Part shown: positions 17,514-25,161 of the stretch, in pieces | Layout of the letters: every line of letters starts with the position of its first letter | Numbering within the stretch: the first letter of the stretch is position 1 | Source: Saprospira grandis str. Lewin | Lineage (GTDB): Bacteria; Bacteroidota; Bacteroidia; Chitinophagales; Saprospiraceae | DNA length: 64,000 nt | Direction: 5' to 3' | Assembly (NCBI RefSeq): GCF_000250635.1 | Contig: NC_016940.1 | Coordinates: 3,100,501 to 3,164,500, forward strand | Program-made: the position numbers and the translations under genes | The notes under the pieces: generated by a model | What the model was told of the DNA's origin: nothing | Database searches by the model: none | What the model saw: only the letters and a program-made list of their open reading frames with translations

Positions 17514-17762
17514 ATATGAAATGATAAAAGGTGGTGGAGCCAAAAGCTCCCTATTATAAGGTATGCGCCAAGGAATAAAAATTACTCATTTGGCTTTATT
17601 TCAGGTCAATTTAACTTCGCAAACTTACTAAAAGTTTGTCAGATTAGCCCTTGGCCCTGTTAAAAACTTCCAAAGGTGGAGACTTTGCCCCTTTTTTGCC
17701 TCCTCTTATCTATTCTGCATAGGGCCTAACTATTTGTTTATGAAGATATATGCGACTAATTT

Positions 17763-17861
17763 GGGGCCTCCGCCTCGCTGTGCTCGTCGGCGGTTACTCC
17801 CTTTGGTCGTCGAACTGCGGCTTGCAGCCTTGTTGTGGCCTGCGGGCGCTTCGCGCCCTGC
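17763..17861 (+). repeat. GC-rich mosaic palindromic repeat, copy 7 (type I left end plus accessory block)
   Basis: Starts TTGGGGCCTCCGCC, palindrome CTCGCTGTGCTCG, then the accessory block CGGTTACTCCCTTTGGTCGT / CGAACTGC, palindrome GGCTTGCAGCC, TTGTTGTGGCC and GCGGGCGCTTCGCGCCC. The middle GCTCGGCCCTGCG and the right end are missing, so this is a deletion derivative. The 185 bp between it and rseP hold only the presumed rseP promoter region and a small hairpin (CAAACTT/AAGTTTG near 17620). Confidence 0.75.
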
Positions 17862-17889
17862 TAAATGCAAAGAACAGCCGTATTTGGAC

Positions 17890-17925
17890 CAAAAAAACAG
17901 CCGCCTATTTTTTATAGGCGGCTGT
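17890..17925 (-). terminator. Terminator after the alpha-2-macroglobulin gene (leftward)
   Basis: On the minus strand ACAGCCGCCTAT (17925-17914) and ATAGGCGGCTGT (17908-17897) form a perfect 12-bp stem followed by a run of seven T. It lies 13 bp after the stop of the large gene. Confidence 0.92.
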
Positions 17926-17937
17926 AGGCTTTAGTCC

Positions 17938-20900
17938 TTAAGGCAAAATATTGATCGCTAAGGGGGTGGCCCATTGCCGCTCTTCCTGCGTATAATAACG
18001 GAAAATAGAAGAGGCCGAGCTCTCATAGCTTCCTGGAATATCGGCTTTGAGCGCCAACTGAAAACTGCGCTCTTCTTGGGCCTGTAGTTGGTCCAAATGC
18101 AAAACCACAAAGTCTTCAAATAACTCAAAATGCTCAAAATGTCCCTGCTCTTGCAAGGCTTTTAGCTGCTTGAGCTGCGGAGACAAACCTGCGGGGATGC
18201 CAATCATGGCCATCACTACGGGCTGGTTTTGCTGCCCTTCTGCCTTCATCAGAACCTCTAGGCTAGCCTGCTGTCCCATCCGAATATCGCTTTGCAAAAG
18301 GCGGGTCTGCAAACGTAGCACAGAAGCCGCCGAGTTTTGAGGCTGACTCGTATTATAGGCTAGCTCTAACTCAAAGGGGAGAGCCTGCTTGCAGCCCTCA
18401 TAACGCAGTTCTATATTTTGCTTACCTGCGCTGAGGTAGGGCGTCAAATCGGGCAGAGTAATTTCCTTTTGGCCCGCTACAAACTCCTGACTAAAGAGCT
18501 TTTTCCCATCTTTATACACCAATATACGGCCCGATTCTGCAGCTCGCTTATTCAGTTCGGTATAGGCCAAAATGGCTTTAAGGGCCAAAACAGTACCCTG
18601 CGTAGAGCCATAACCATAGTAGTTTTTGCAGTTGGGCAAAAAGTCAATGGCCTTAGTCACCTGAGCCGTCAAGCCATCATAGCGCATAAGGGCTATAGCC
18701 GTTAGGGCTGTCGTTTCGGCCAAAAGAGCCTGCCCAGTAGAGTTGACTACAGAACAGCTAGCTCCCTTATAAGCACCATCCTTTTGTTGGGCCGCCCGCA
18801 AAAAGGGGAGCAGGCCCTTGCCTCGCTTGTCTTTGGCCGCCCAAAGGGCATTGGCCACCAAAGCGGTTAGATAAGGGTCTTCAGACTTTACCGCCTGCTT
18901 ATAGCTAGCCGTAAGCTCTTTTTCGATTTCTTGGCCCAAACCAGCTTCCGCCAAGGCCCAAACAATATAGGCATCGGTGATTTCGGAAGTGGCCCAAGAG
19001 TGTAGATGGTTGGGGTTTTTCTTCCAGCCCCCTTGGCCGTCACGTCTAGATAATAACCATTTTTGCGTGCGCGCGATCAAAGCGGGGTCCACATCAAATA
19101 CAGCTTGCATATCAATGAATTGCATCAAGCCATAGGCGGTTAGGGCCTCATGCCCAGGGTCCCGTCCCCACCAATCAAAACCTCCAGAGGGCGATTCATA
19201 GCCCGTCAAGCGGCCATAACCTACTTCTAGGTATTCTTTGGCTTGCGCTTCTAGGGCGGGGCGACTCTGATTGCTGCTTCTTAGGTAGTTGAGGGCCAAA
19301 AGGTTGGGGTAGTTGCTACTAGAGGTTTGCTCAAAGCAACCAGAAGGCATCCGCATCATGCTCGCAATGCCATCCATGACTTGGTCCAAACTATTGGGAT
19401 AAACCTTAAACTGCGCCCGAATGCTTCCCGCTACCGGTTTTTCTAAGTGGAGCTGCATGCGGTTCTTTAGGGCCTGTCCCGCATAAACCGAACGGACCGG
19501 AAAGCCTTTGTCTAAGATGACAATATCTTGCTCCATGGCATCATTAAAGGCTTCGCCTTTTAGGGCAAGCACTAATTTACCCGATTGGGCCTCTTGCCCA
19601 ATTTTGACCGCCACAAATTTAGTGATGGCCTTTGCAGGGGCTAGCTCGATCATTGGCTCTAAGTCAGTAAGTAGGCTGATGCCCTCGGGAAGATCGAGGC
19701 TAAGCTGTACTTTTTGGAGCTGATCGCTGCGGTTGGCGATGCTAACCGGAATTTCTAAACGATCTTGCTTGAGGACCTGTGCAGGAAGCTTGGCCGATAC
19801 ACTCAGTGGCGTTTGTACAAAGAAGCGACTGTCTTGGCGACCTACACCGCCTGTTTGTCCACAACCCTCTACTACCACTTTAAATTGCGTAATGGCATCG
19901 CTACAATAAAAGCTTAGCTTGGCCCGCCCGTTCTCTAGCTGAATTAAGGGCGCCCAGTATAAGGTTTTTCTAAAGTCGGTCCGCTTTTCAGGCATGGCCT
20001 GCTCTGCGGTATAAGCAGGGGCATAGAAGGTTCTGGCCCGATCAATTTGCATAATAGCAGCAGAGAGTTGATCTTTTCTTCTTCTTTCTTCTTCTCGTCT
20101 AGGCATGGGCTTGGGCATGCGCTTGTTCATGACTTCATCGACAAGAGCAATCTCTTCTCCTGCATCAGCCTTTTCTTCTGGAGCTTCCTCTTCTTCCATT
20201 TTTTCATCTATGGCAAGAAGCGCAGGGGGGGGCGGAGGAGGAGGGGGCGGAGGGGGGGGAGCTCCTGCACCTCCAAGCATTCCCATTCTCTCCCCTTCGA
20301 GTTCCAAGACAGCATCATCAAACTGAGGAGCTTCTAGCTGTCTTACTTGGGCCCGCTTGCTTCTACGAGCTAGCTCCAATTTGGCAATCGCTCTTTCTTT
20401 TTTGCGCTCTACCAAGGCATTTTTGCTAAACTGAAAGTTGGCCCTACGGTTTTCTCCCTTTCCTTGGAGCTGAACCCGCTTTGTGGGCAGCGAGATCTGC
20501 CCCTGAACAAGGCGGGCTTCGCTTACTTCTTCCGAAATACTAATTTGGTATTCTCCTTTCTTATTGATCTTGGCCTCGCCTAGGTAGCGACCACGGCCAT
20601 AGAACTGCAGTTTTCCTTTTTTAAAGTGACGATCAGGCTTTTCTTCCTGCTGTACTTTGCCCGATAGCTTAATTTGGCGATAGTAGAGGATATTGCTCTG
20701 TTGGCCATAAACCGAAAAGCTAACGACTTGGTCCAAAAAGCCCTGATTACTCAATTTTGCTTGTACGGCTCCTTGATAGTTGGGCCAGAAGATGTTGTAT
20801 TCTCCCGCTTCATTGGTGCTAAAACTTTTTCCCCCTAGCTGAAGCTCAATATTGGGGATACCTTGCCCTTGGGCATCTACCACTTTACCCAAAAAGCGAG

Positions 20901-22599
20901 CTTTTTCTGCCTGATGGGCATAGTTGGGGGCTTGCTCCAACTGTTTCCAGTCAAAGTTGCGCCAACCTTGAGTAAGCAGTAGTTGGTCCAAAGCGGTAGG
21001 GCGATGAATATGGGGTTTTTCTCTTTCTAGGTCATCCGCCTCATCAAAGTAAAAGTTAGGCGAAGCAATCTTGCCTTTGAGCTGGCTGCTCAATAGGAGG
21101 CTGGCCAAAATATGCGGCTCCTCATCATCGGCAAAGCTGAGCAAACTTTCATCGACTACCGATAAGGCAAATTGGCCATTAACGGCCTTGCCCAGATGGT
21201 CCGTTACCCGAATATCTAATTCTACCTTTTCTCTAGGGAGATATTTCTCTTTGGGCGTCTGTATCTGAATTTGCAAACGCTTCTCGGCATTGGCAAAGAC
21301 TAAACGCTCGGCCATGGGCTGCATTTCTGCATCAAATAGGGTGAGCTGTACTAGGCCCATAGGTAAGTCAGCTACAGGAATTTGCAAAGGGCTAGCTCCT
21401 GCAGCCAATTTTAGGTCCTTACTATAATAAGGTTGTTGCTGTTGGTGGAGGACCAAAAAAGCAGCCTGCTCTTTGCTGCTCAAGATATCGATGTCTAGAA
21501 ACTGACTGTTCTGACTGCGCAAACGCAAACCTAGGCTTTTGCTGCTTTGTACTTGTGGCAGGGCAAAACTATCCTTCTTTACTTTGGGGCTAAGTACTTT
21601 GGCATAATAGCGCTCTCCAGCTTTGGGCTGAAATAACAAACTACCCATGCCCGCATGATAGCTGCTAAAGTCTTGTAGGTATTGGCCCTGACTATTAAAG
21701 ATTTGTCCTGAAACCTTGACGGCCTGCCCCTTTTCATCTATGGCCTTAAAGGCCAAGGTCTGCCGAAAGTTGGGCAATAGATCTCCCCCTTCTGCAAAAA
21801 ACTGCAAATCTACCTTGCCCATCTGTAGGGGAATGGGCCGAGCAATGGCTTCTTGCTGTCCCTCGAAGGGAAAAAAGATGTTGATGAGGGCCTGCTGCGT
21901 AGATTCCTCTTTGGGAAGCTGAGTCTGTACCAAAGCTTGGCCCAGTCCATTCGTTTTTCCTTGGCCTTCCTTTACTTTTCTACCATTTACAATCAAATGA
22001 TAGCTAAATGCCTGATTGGCCAAAGGTTGTTTGTTGAGCTGCTGTAACTGAAGCTCGGCATTGACCTGCTGGCCTAAGGCATAGGATTTCTCCTGAAAGC
22101 GAAGCCGCATATTTAAACGAGGGAGCACAGGCTTTTGGACCTGAATCTCTCGCTCATAAAATTGCTGACTGTTCTTTTGCCATTGAGTGTAGGCTTTTAG
22201 CTTGTAGTAACCTCCAGAAAGGCTAGCAGGCAACTGAAAATCGCCAGCAGTTTGCCCATTTTCTAGGGTGTAGCGCTTTTTATCTAAAACCTGCCCTTTG
22301 CCATTGAGCAATTCTACATACACAATCTCTGAAATTGTAGAGGGAGAGAGGTCGGCAGGATGACGCAAATAGACCGAAAACCAAAGGTCTTCGCCTGGCT
22401 GGTAAATAGGCCGATCGCATTGTAAATAAACCAATTCTTGGCCCCGCTGCTCTTGCTGCTGCTCCATTTTGCTTTGTAGCTGCCTGAGCTTGGGGTGATT
22501 GGAAAAAGGCGAGCCCCCAGAAAGGGCATAGCCTATGCCTAAGCTAAAGAGCAAAAGGCTGGATAAGGCTAAAAGCCTAGAATGACGGAATAAATACAT
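17938..22599 (-). CDS. Thioester alpha-2-macroglobulin family protein with Pro-rich insert
   Basis: A 1553-residue exported protein; start ATG 22599 gives a signal-anchor-like N-terminus (LFRHSRLLALSSLLLFSLGIGYALSG). The first part has MG2-type domains (ELVYLQCDRPIYQPGEDLWF, about 55). The alpha-2-macroglobulin middle and the complement-like toroid (YGLMQFIDM, GYGSTQGTVLALKAIL) follow. The thioester motif PSGCFEQTSS puts Cys at about 1088 and Gln at about 1091. Family members trap proteases covalently and are thought to protect the envelope. The partner penicillin-binding protein PbpC is not nearby. A run of about 12 prolines near 780-795 and an acidic/basic low-complexity linker precede the macroglobulin core. 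A carboxypeptidase-like region (VVDAQGQGIPNIELQLGGKS, about 585) suggests surface exposure. It appears monocistronic. Confidence 0.88.
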   Translation of the reverse strand: MYLFRHSRLLALSSLLLFSLGIGYALSGGSPFSNHPKLRQLQSKMEQQQEQRGQELVYLQCDRPIYQPGEDLWFSVYLRHPADLSPSTISEIVYVELLNGKGQVLDKKRYTLENGQTAGDFQLPASLSGGYYKLKAYTQWQKNSQQFYEREIQVQKPVLPRLNMRLRFQEKSYALGQQVNAELQLQQLNKQPLANQAFSYHLIVNGRKVKEGQGKTNGLGQALVQTQLPKEESTQQALINIFFPFEGQQEAIARPIPLQMGKVDLQFFAEGGDLLPNFRQTLAFKAIDEKGQAVKVSGQIFNSQGQYLQDFSSYHAGMGSLLFQPKAGERYYAKVLSPKVKKDSFALPQVQSSKSLGLRLRSQNSQFLDIDILSSKEQAAFLVLHQQQQPYYSKDLKLAAGASPLQIPVADLPMGLVQLTLFDAEMQPMAERLVFANAEKRLQIQIQTPKEKYLPREKVELDIRVTDHLGKAVNGQFALSVVDESLLSFADDEEPHILASLLLSSQLKGKIASPNFYFDEADDLEREKPHIHRPTALDQLLLTQGWRNFDWKQLEQAPNYAHQAEKARFLGKVVDAQGQGIPNIELQLGGKSFSTNEAGEYNIFWPNYQGAVQAKLSNQGFLDQVVSFSVYGQQSNILYYRQIKLSGKVQQEEKPDRHFKKGKLQFYGRGRYLGEAKINKKGEYQISISEEVSEARLVQGQISLPTKRVQLQGKGENRRANFQFSKNALVERKKERAIAKLELARRSKRAQVRQLEAPQFDDAVLELEGERMGMLGGAGAPPPPPPPPPPPPALLAIDEKMEEEEAPEEKADAGEEIALVDEVMNKRMPKPMPRREEERRRKDQLSAAIMQIDRARTFYAPAYTAEQAMPEKRTDFRKTLYWAPLIQLENGRAKLSFYCSDAITQFKVVVEGCGQTGGVGRQDSRFFVQTPLSVSAKLPAQVLKQDRLEIPVSIANRSDQLQKVQLSLDLPEGISLLTDLEPMIELAPAKAITKFVAVKIGQEAQSGKLVLALKGEAFNDAMEQDIVILDKGFPVRSVYAGQALKNRMQLHLEKPVAGSIRAQFKVYPNSLDQVMDGIASMMRMPSGCFEQTSSSNYPNLLALNYLRSSNQSRPALEAQAKEYLEVGYGRLTGYESPSGGFDWWGRDPGHEALTAYGLMQFIDMQAVFDVDPALIARTQKWLLSRRDGQGGWKKNPNHLHSWATSEITDAYIVWALAEAGLGQEIEKELTASYKQAVKSEDPYLTALVANALWAAKDKRGKGLLPFLRAAQQKDGAYKGASCSVVNSTGQALLAETTALTAIALMRYDGLTAQVTKAIDFLPNCKNYYGYGSTQGTVLALKAILAYTELNKRAAESGRILVYKDGKKLFSQEFVAGQKEITLPDLTPYLSAGKQNIELRYEGCKQALPFELELAYNTSQPQNSAASVLRLQTRLLQSDIRMGQQASLEVLMKAEGQQNQPVVMAMIGIPAGLSPQLKQLKALQEQGHFEHFELFEDFVVLHLDQLQAQEERSFQLALKADIPGSYESSASSIFRYYTQEERQWATPLAINILP

Positions 22600-22848
22600 A
22601 GGGAAATTTAAGTTAAGTGAGTGAAAGTTCCTTAGCCAAGGATAAGAAAAAAATCTATGGCCATTTACAGCCAAACTAGATTATCCTCAACTATTCAAAA
22701 AGATGCAGCTCTAGCAGAATCTGGTGCCCATAATGATTAAATCCCCCCCTAATTCAATCAAAAAATGATAGGATAATGCAAAAAAATACTATTTTAATTG
22801 CCAGCGAAATCCCTAGCCCCCCAAAAAAAACACTTTTCACACCTTTTA
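22600..22848. other. Divergent intergenic region
   Basis: 249 bp between two divergent genes. It must contain both promoters. No palindrome or repeat stands out and I could not fix a TAnnTTTG element with confidence. Confidence 0.5.
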
Positions 22849-23250
22849 ATGGATAATTTTATGGAACTCAAAGGGATAAGTTTACACTACCACCCCAAAG
22901 AACACTTTATTGAGGGGAAGTTTACAGGAGTAGCCCTTATTGATACAGGAGCCCAGGCTATGCAAGCTATTATTGCAACCATAGAAAAACATAATTGCCC
23001 CTATGTCTTTTTTGATGTTAGTGAGACATTATCTATGCTGACAACCGCAGAGAATTTTGAGTTCGCTACTAGCCTGATGGAAATGGGCTTTTTAGATGAT
23101 CGTTATCGATGGAGTATTTACTATAAAGCAGACCCTCATATTTATGAGATGCTACACAATGTGATCAAAATGCAAAGCATCGCACATCTCTATATTGATA
23201 ATGATAAGGAGTCGGCTATGAAATGGTTGATGGATCAAAAAAACAGCTAA
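22849..23250 (+). CDS. Small cytoplasmic protein, possibly STAS/SpoIIAA-like
   Basis: A 133-residue protein from ATG 22849; ATG 22861 is an alternative, and the longer frame begins with TTG. It has no signal or membrane segment. The alternation HYHPKEHFIEGKFTGVALID (strands), then AQAMQAIIATIEKHNCPYVF (helix) and FFDVSETLSML (strand) looks like a SpoIIAA-like STAS fold. That fold occurs widely in Bacteroidota as small proteins of unknown role. It stands alone ahead of lgt (52 bp gap). The assignment is by predicted shape only. Confidence 0.62.
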   Translation: MDNFMELKGISLHYHPKEHFIEGKFTGVALIDTGAQAMQAIIATIEKHNCPYVFFDVSETLSMLTTAENFEFATSLMEMGFLDDRYRWSIYYKADPHIYEMLHNVIKMQSIAHLYIDNDKESAMKWLMDQKNS

Positions 23251-23301
23251 GTCAATTATTTTTTTCTACTTTTGTGGCAAGTTATTCTTAAACCTGCCCG
23301 T

Positions 23302-24150
23302 ATGAATTTTCTACTCAATTATATCCCCTGGTCCCCCGATCCCGTTTTGCTCCGCTTTGGTAGCTTTGAACTCCGCTATTATTCGCTCTTTTTTGCCTTT
23401 GGATTTATCCTCGGCTATATGATCATCCTCCGATTGGTCAAAAAAGAAGGCGAAAAGCCCGAGCTGCTGGACCAATTTCTGATGTATGTAGTGGTCGGGA
23501 CTATCTTGGGGGCGCGCCTGGGCCATTGTATTTTCTATGATTGGGAGTATTTCTCTCAACATCCGCTAGAAATGTTTCTGCCCGTACAATTTGAGCCCGA
23601 ATTTCAATTTACGGGCTTTAGAGGCCTAGCTAGCCATGGCGGCGCCTTTGGCATTACGGCCGCTTTGTTGCTCTTGGCCCGCAGACAAAAGAAATCTATT
23701 TTTTGGTACCTCGATAAGCTGGCCGTGGTGGTGCCTTTGGCAGGTATGTTTATCCGTTTGGGTAACCTCATGAACTCCGAAATTGTTGGAGAGCCTACCG
23801 ATTTACCTTGGGCCTTTCAGTTTAGACTCATGAGCTCCCATGATGGCGATCCCATGGAGCCCCGACACCCTTCTCAGCTCTATGAGGCCATTAGCTATCT
23901 GGCCATTTTTGGCTTTATGTTTTGGTACTATGCAAAACGCTATGGCAAGGTCCAACAAGGCCAAGTATTTGGGGTTTTCTTTGCCCTCCTTTTCTTTGAT
24001 CGCTTCTTATTGGAGTATACCAAAATCAATGAGGGAATTAGCGAAGATGCTTTGATTAACATGGGACAAATCTTATCGATCCCTTTCATCCTAATTGGCC
24101 TTTATTTGGCTTGGTCCAAAAACAAACCGCCTACTCCCAAGACTTACTAA
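23302..24150 (+). CDS. lgt: Prolipoprotein diacylglyceryl transferase
   Basis: Lgt transfers diacylglycerol from phosphatidylglycerol to the lipobox cysteine of preprolipoproteins at the inner membrane. The start is ATG 23302, because the longer frame opens with TTG. The 282-residue product has seven membrane helices. Motifs are LGARLGHCIFYDWEYF, GLASHGGAFGI, the lgt signature RLGNLMNSEIVG (about residues 154-165) and RHPSQLYEA with the essential region before the last helices. It matches the many lipoproteins encoded in the window (GldJ, SH3 lipoprotein, imelysin). A terminator follows 7 bp after the stop. Confidence 0.95.
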   Translation: MNFLLNYIPWSPDPVLLRFGSFELRYYSLFFAFGFILGYMIILRLVKKEGEKPELLDQFLMYVVVGTILGARLGHCIFYDWEYFSQHPLEMFLPVQFEPEFQFTGFRGLASHGGAFGITAALLLLARRQKKSIFWYLDKLAVVVPLAGMFIRLGNLMNSEIVGEPTDLPWAFQFRLMSSHDGDPMEPRHPSQLYEAISYLAIFGFMFWYYAKRYGKVQQGQVFGVFFALLFFDRFLLEYTKINEGISEDALINMGQILSIPFILIGLYLAWSKNKPPTPKTY

Positions 24151-24157
24151 TCTATAT

Positions 24158-24186
24158 AAAGACTCCTTTTTGGGGTCTTTTTTTTT
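24158..24186 (+). terminator. Rho-independent terminator after lgt
   Basis: Arms AAAGACTCC (24158-24166) and GGGGTCTTT (24172-24180) around TTTTT, followed by more T residues. The T-run merges with the left edge of a mosaic repeat copy. Confidence 0.85.
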
Positions 24187-24431
24187 GGGGCCTCCGCCTC
24201 GCTTTGCTCGTCGGCGCTACGTTCCGGGGCTCGCTGTTCGCTCGGCCCTGCGTCGCTTTGCTCCTTGGTCTGGCCTTCGGCCACCCCTGCACATCGCTAG
24301 GCCTGCGGGCCTAACGGCCCTTTGACCCCGCCCTACAGATCGGTTACTCCCTTTGGTCGTCGAACTGCGCCCTAAAGGGCTTGTTGTGGCCGTTCTGGCC
24401 TGCGGCCAGTTAGGGCCAAAGGCCCTAGTTG
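24187..24431 (+). repeat. GC-rich mosaic palindromic repeat, copy 8 (type I plus accessory block)
   Basis: GGGGCCTCCGCC, palindrome CTCGCTTTGCTCG, GGCGCTACGTTCCGGGGCTC, GCTCGGCCCTGCG, GGTCTGGCC-TTC-GGCC, CACATCGCTAGGCC, a GGGCCTAACGGCCC palindrome, then the accessory block CGGTTACTCCCTTTGGTCGT and CGAACTGC with palindrome GCCCTAAAGGGC, TTGTTGTGGCC and a GGCCTGCGGCC tail. It ends next to the first 42-bp array. Confidence 0.85.
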
Positions 24432-24455
24432 GACCAAAACTAAATCTTGGCTGCA

Positions 24456-24830
24456 ATAGCAAAGGAGCATTCGCTGGAAAAGAAATGGTCTTTTGGGCTT
24501 GCAATGAAGCATTCGCTGGAGAAGAAATGGTCTTTTTGAGTTGCAATGGAGCATTCGCTGGAGAAGAAATGCTGTCTGGGCTTGCAAAGGAGCATTTGCT
24601 GGAGAAGAAATGGTCTTTTTGAGTTGCAATGGAGCATTCGCTGGAGAAGAAATGCTGTCTGGGCTTGCAAAGGAGCATTCGCTGGAAAAGAAATGGTCTT
24701 TTGGGCTTGCAAAGGAGCATTCGCTGGAAAAGAAATGGTCTTTTGGGCTTGCAAAGGAGCATTTGCTGGAAAAGAAATGGTCTTTTGGAGTTGCAATGGA
24801 GTGTTCGCTGGAAAAAAAATGTGCAGAGAG
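24456..24830 (+). repeat. 42-bp tandem repeat array A (9 units)
   Basis: Units start (ATTYGC core) at 24469, 24511, 24553, 24594, 24636, 24677, 24719, 24761 and 24803. The period is 42 bp, with two units of 41. Each unit has GAGCATTCGCTGG, GAAATGGTCTTTT and GCTTGCAAAG or GAGTTGCAATG. The 41-bp units break any single reading frame, so the open frames seen on both strands are not a conserved protein. There are no unique spacers, so it is not a CRISPR array. It lies between two mosaic repeats and ahead of the defence island. Confidence 0.9.
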
Positions 24831-24907
24831 GACTCTTTAGGAGGGTTGGCCCAAGGCCGAAGCTATAAAAAGGGGAGAAAGCTTTGCTTGGCTGGGCTGG
24901 GCCCTAC

Positions 24908-25046
24908 TGGCCGCAGGCCAGAACGGCTGAGGGATGGGCAGCAGGGCCGCCAAAGGCGGCAGACCGAGGCGCTTTGGCGCCGAAGGGCCGAGCGAATAGC
25001 GAGCTGCGAGACAGCCCGACCCCGAGCAAAGCGAGGGGGCAGCCCC
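24908..25046 (-). repeat. GC-rich mosaic palindromic repeat, copy 9 (type II)
   Basis: Read leftward from GGGGGCAGCCCC at 25046. It has GGCTGAGGGATGGGCAGC at the far end, palindromes GGCCGCCAAAGGCGGC and GGCGCTTTGGCGCC, GGGCCGAGCGAATAGCGAG and GAGACAGCCCGACC. Both ends are of the CAGCC/GGCTG version. Confidence 0.82.
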
Positions 25047-25161
25047 AAAATAACAGCAGAAAAGAAAAAAGGGAAGAAAAAGAAGAGCGATAGAGAGAGG
25101 CGAAAAAAATTATCAAATTCGGTAGACTTGATTATTTTAGAGCAAAATAAAATAGCTCCTT

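Noticed and set aside
24456-24830. CRISPR array
   Set aside because: Units are contiguous and similar over their full length, with no unique spacers, and no cas gene is in the window.
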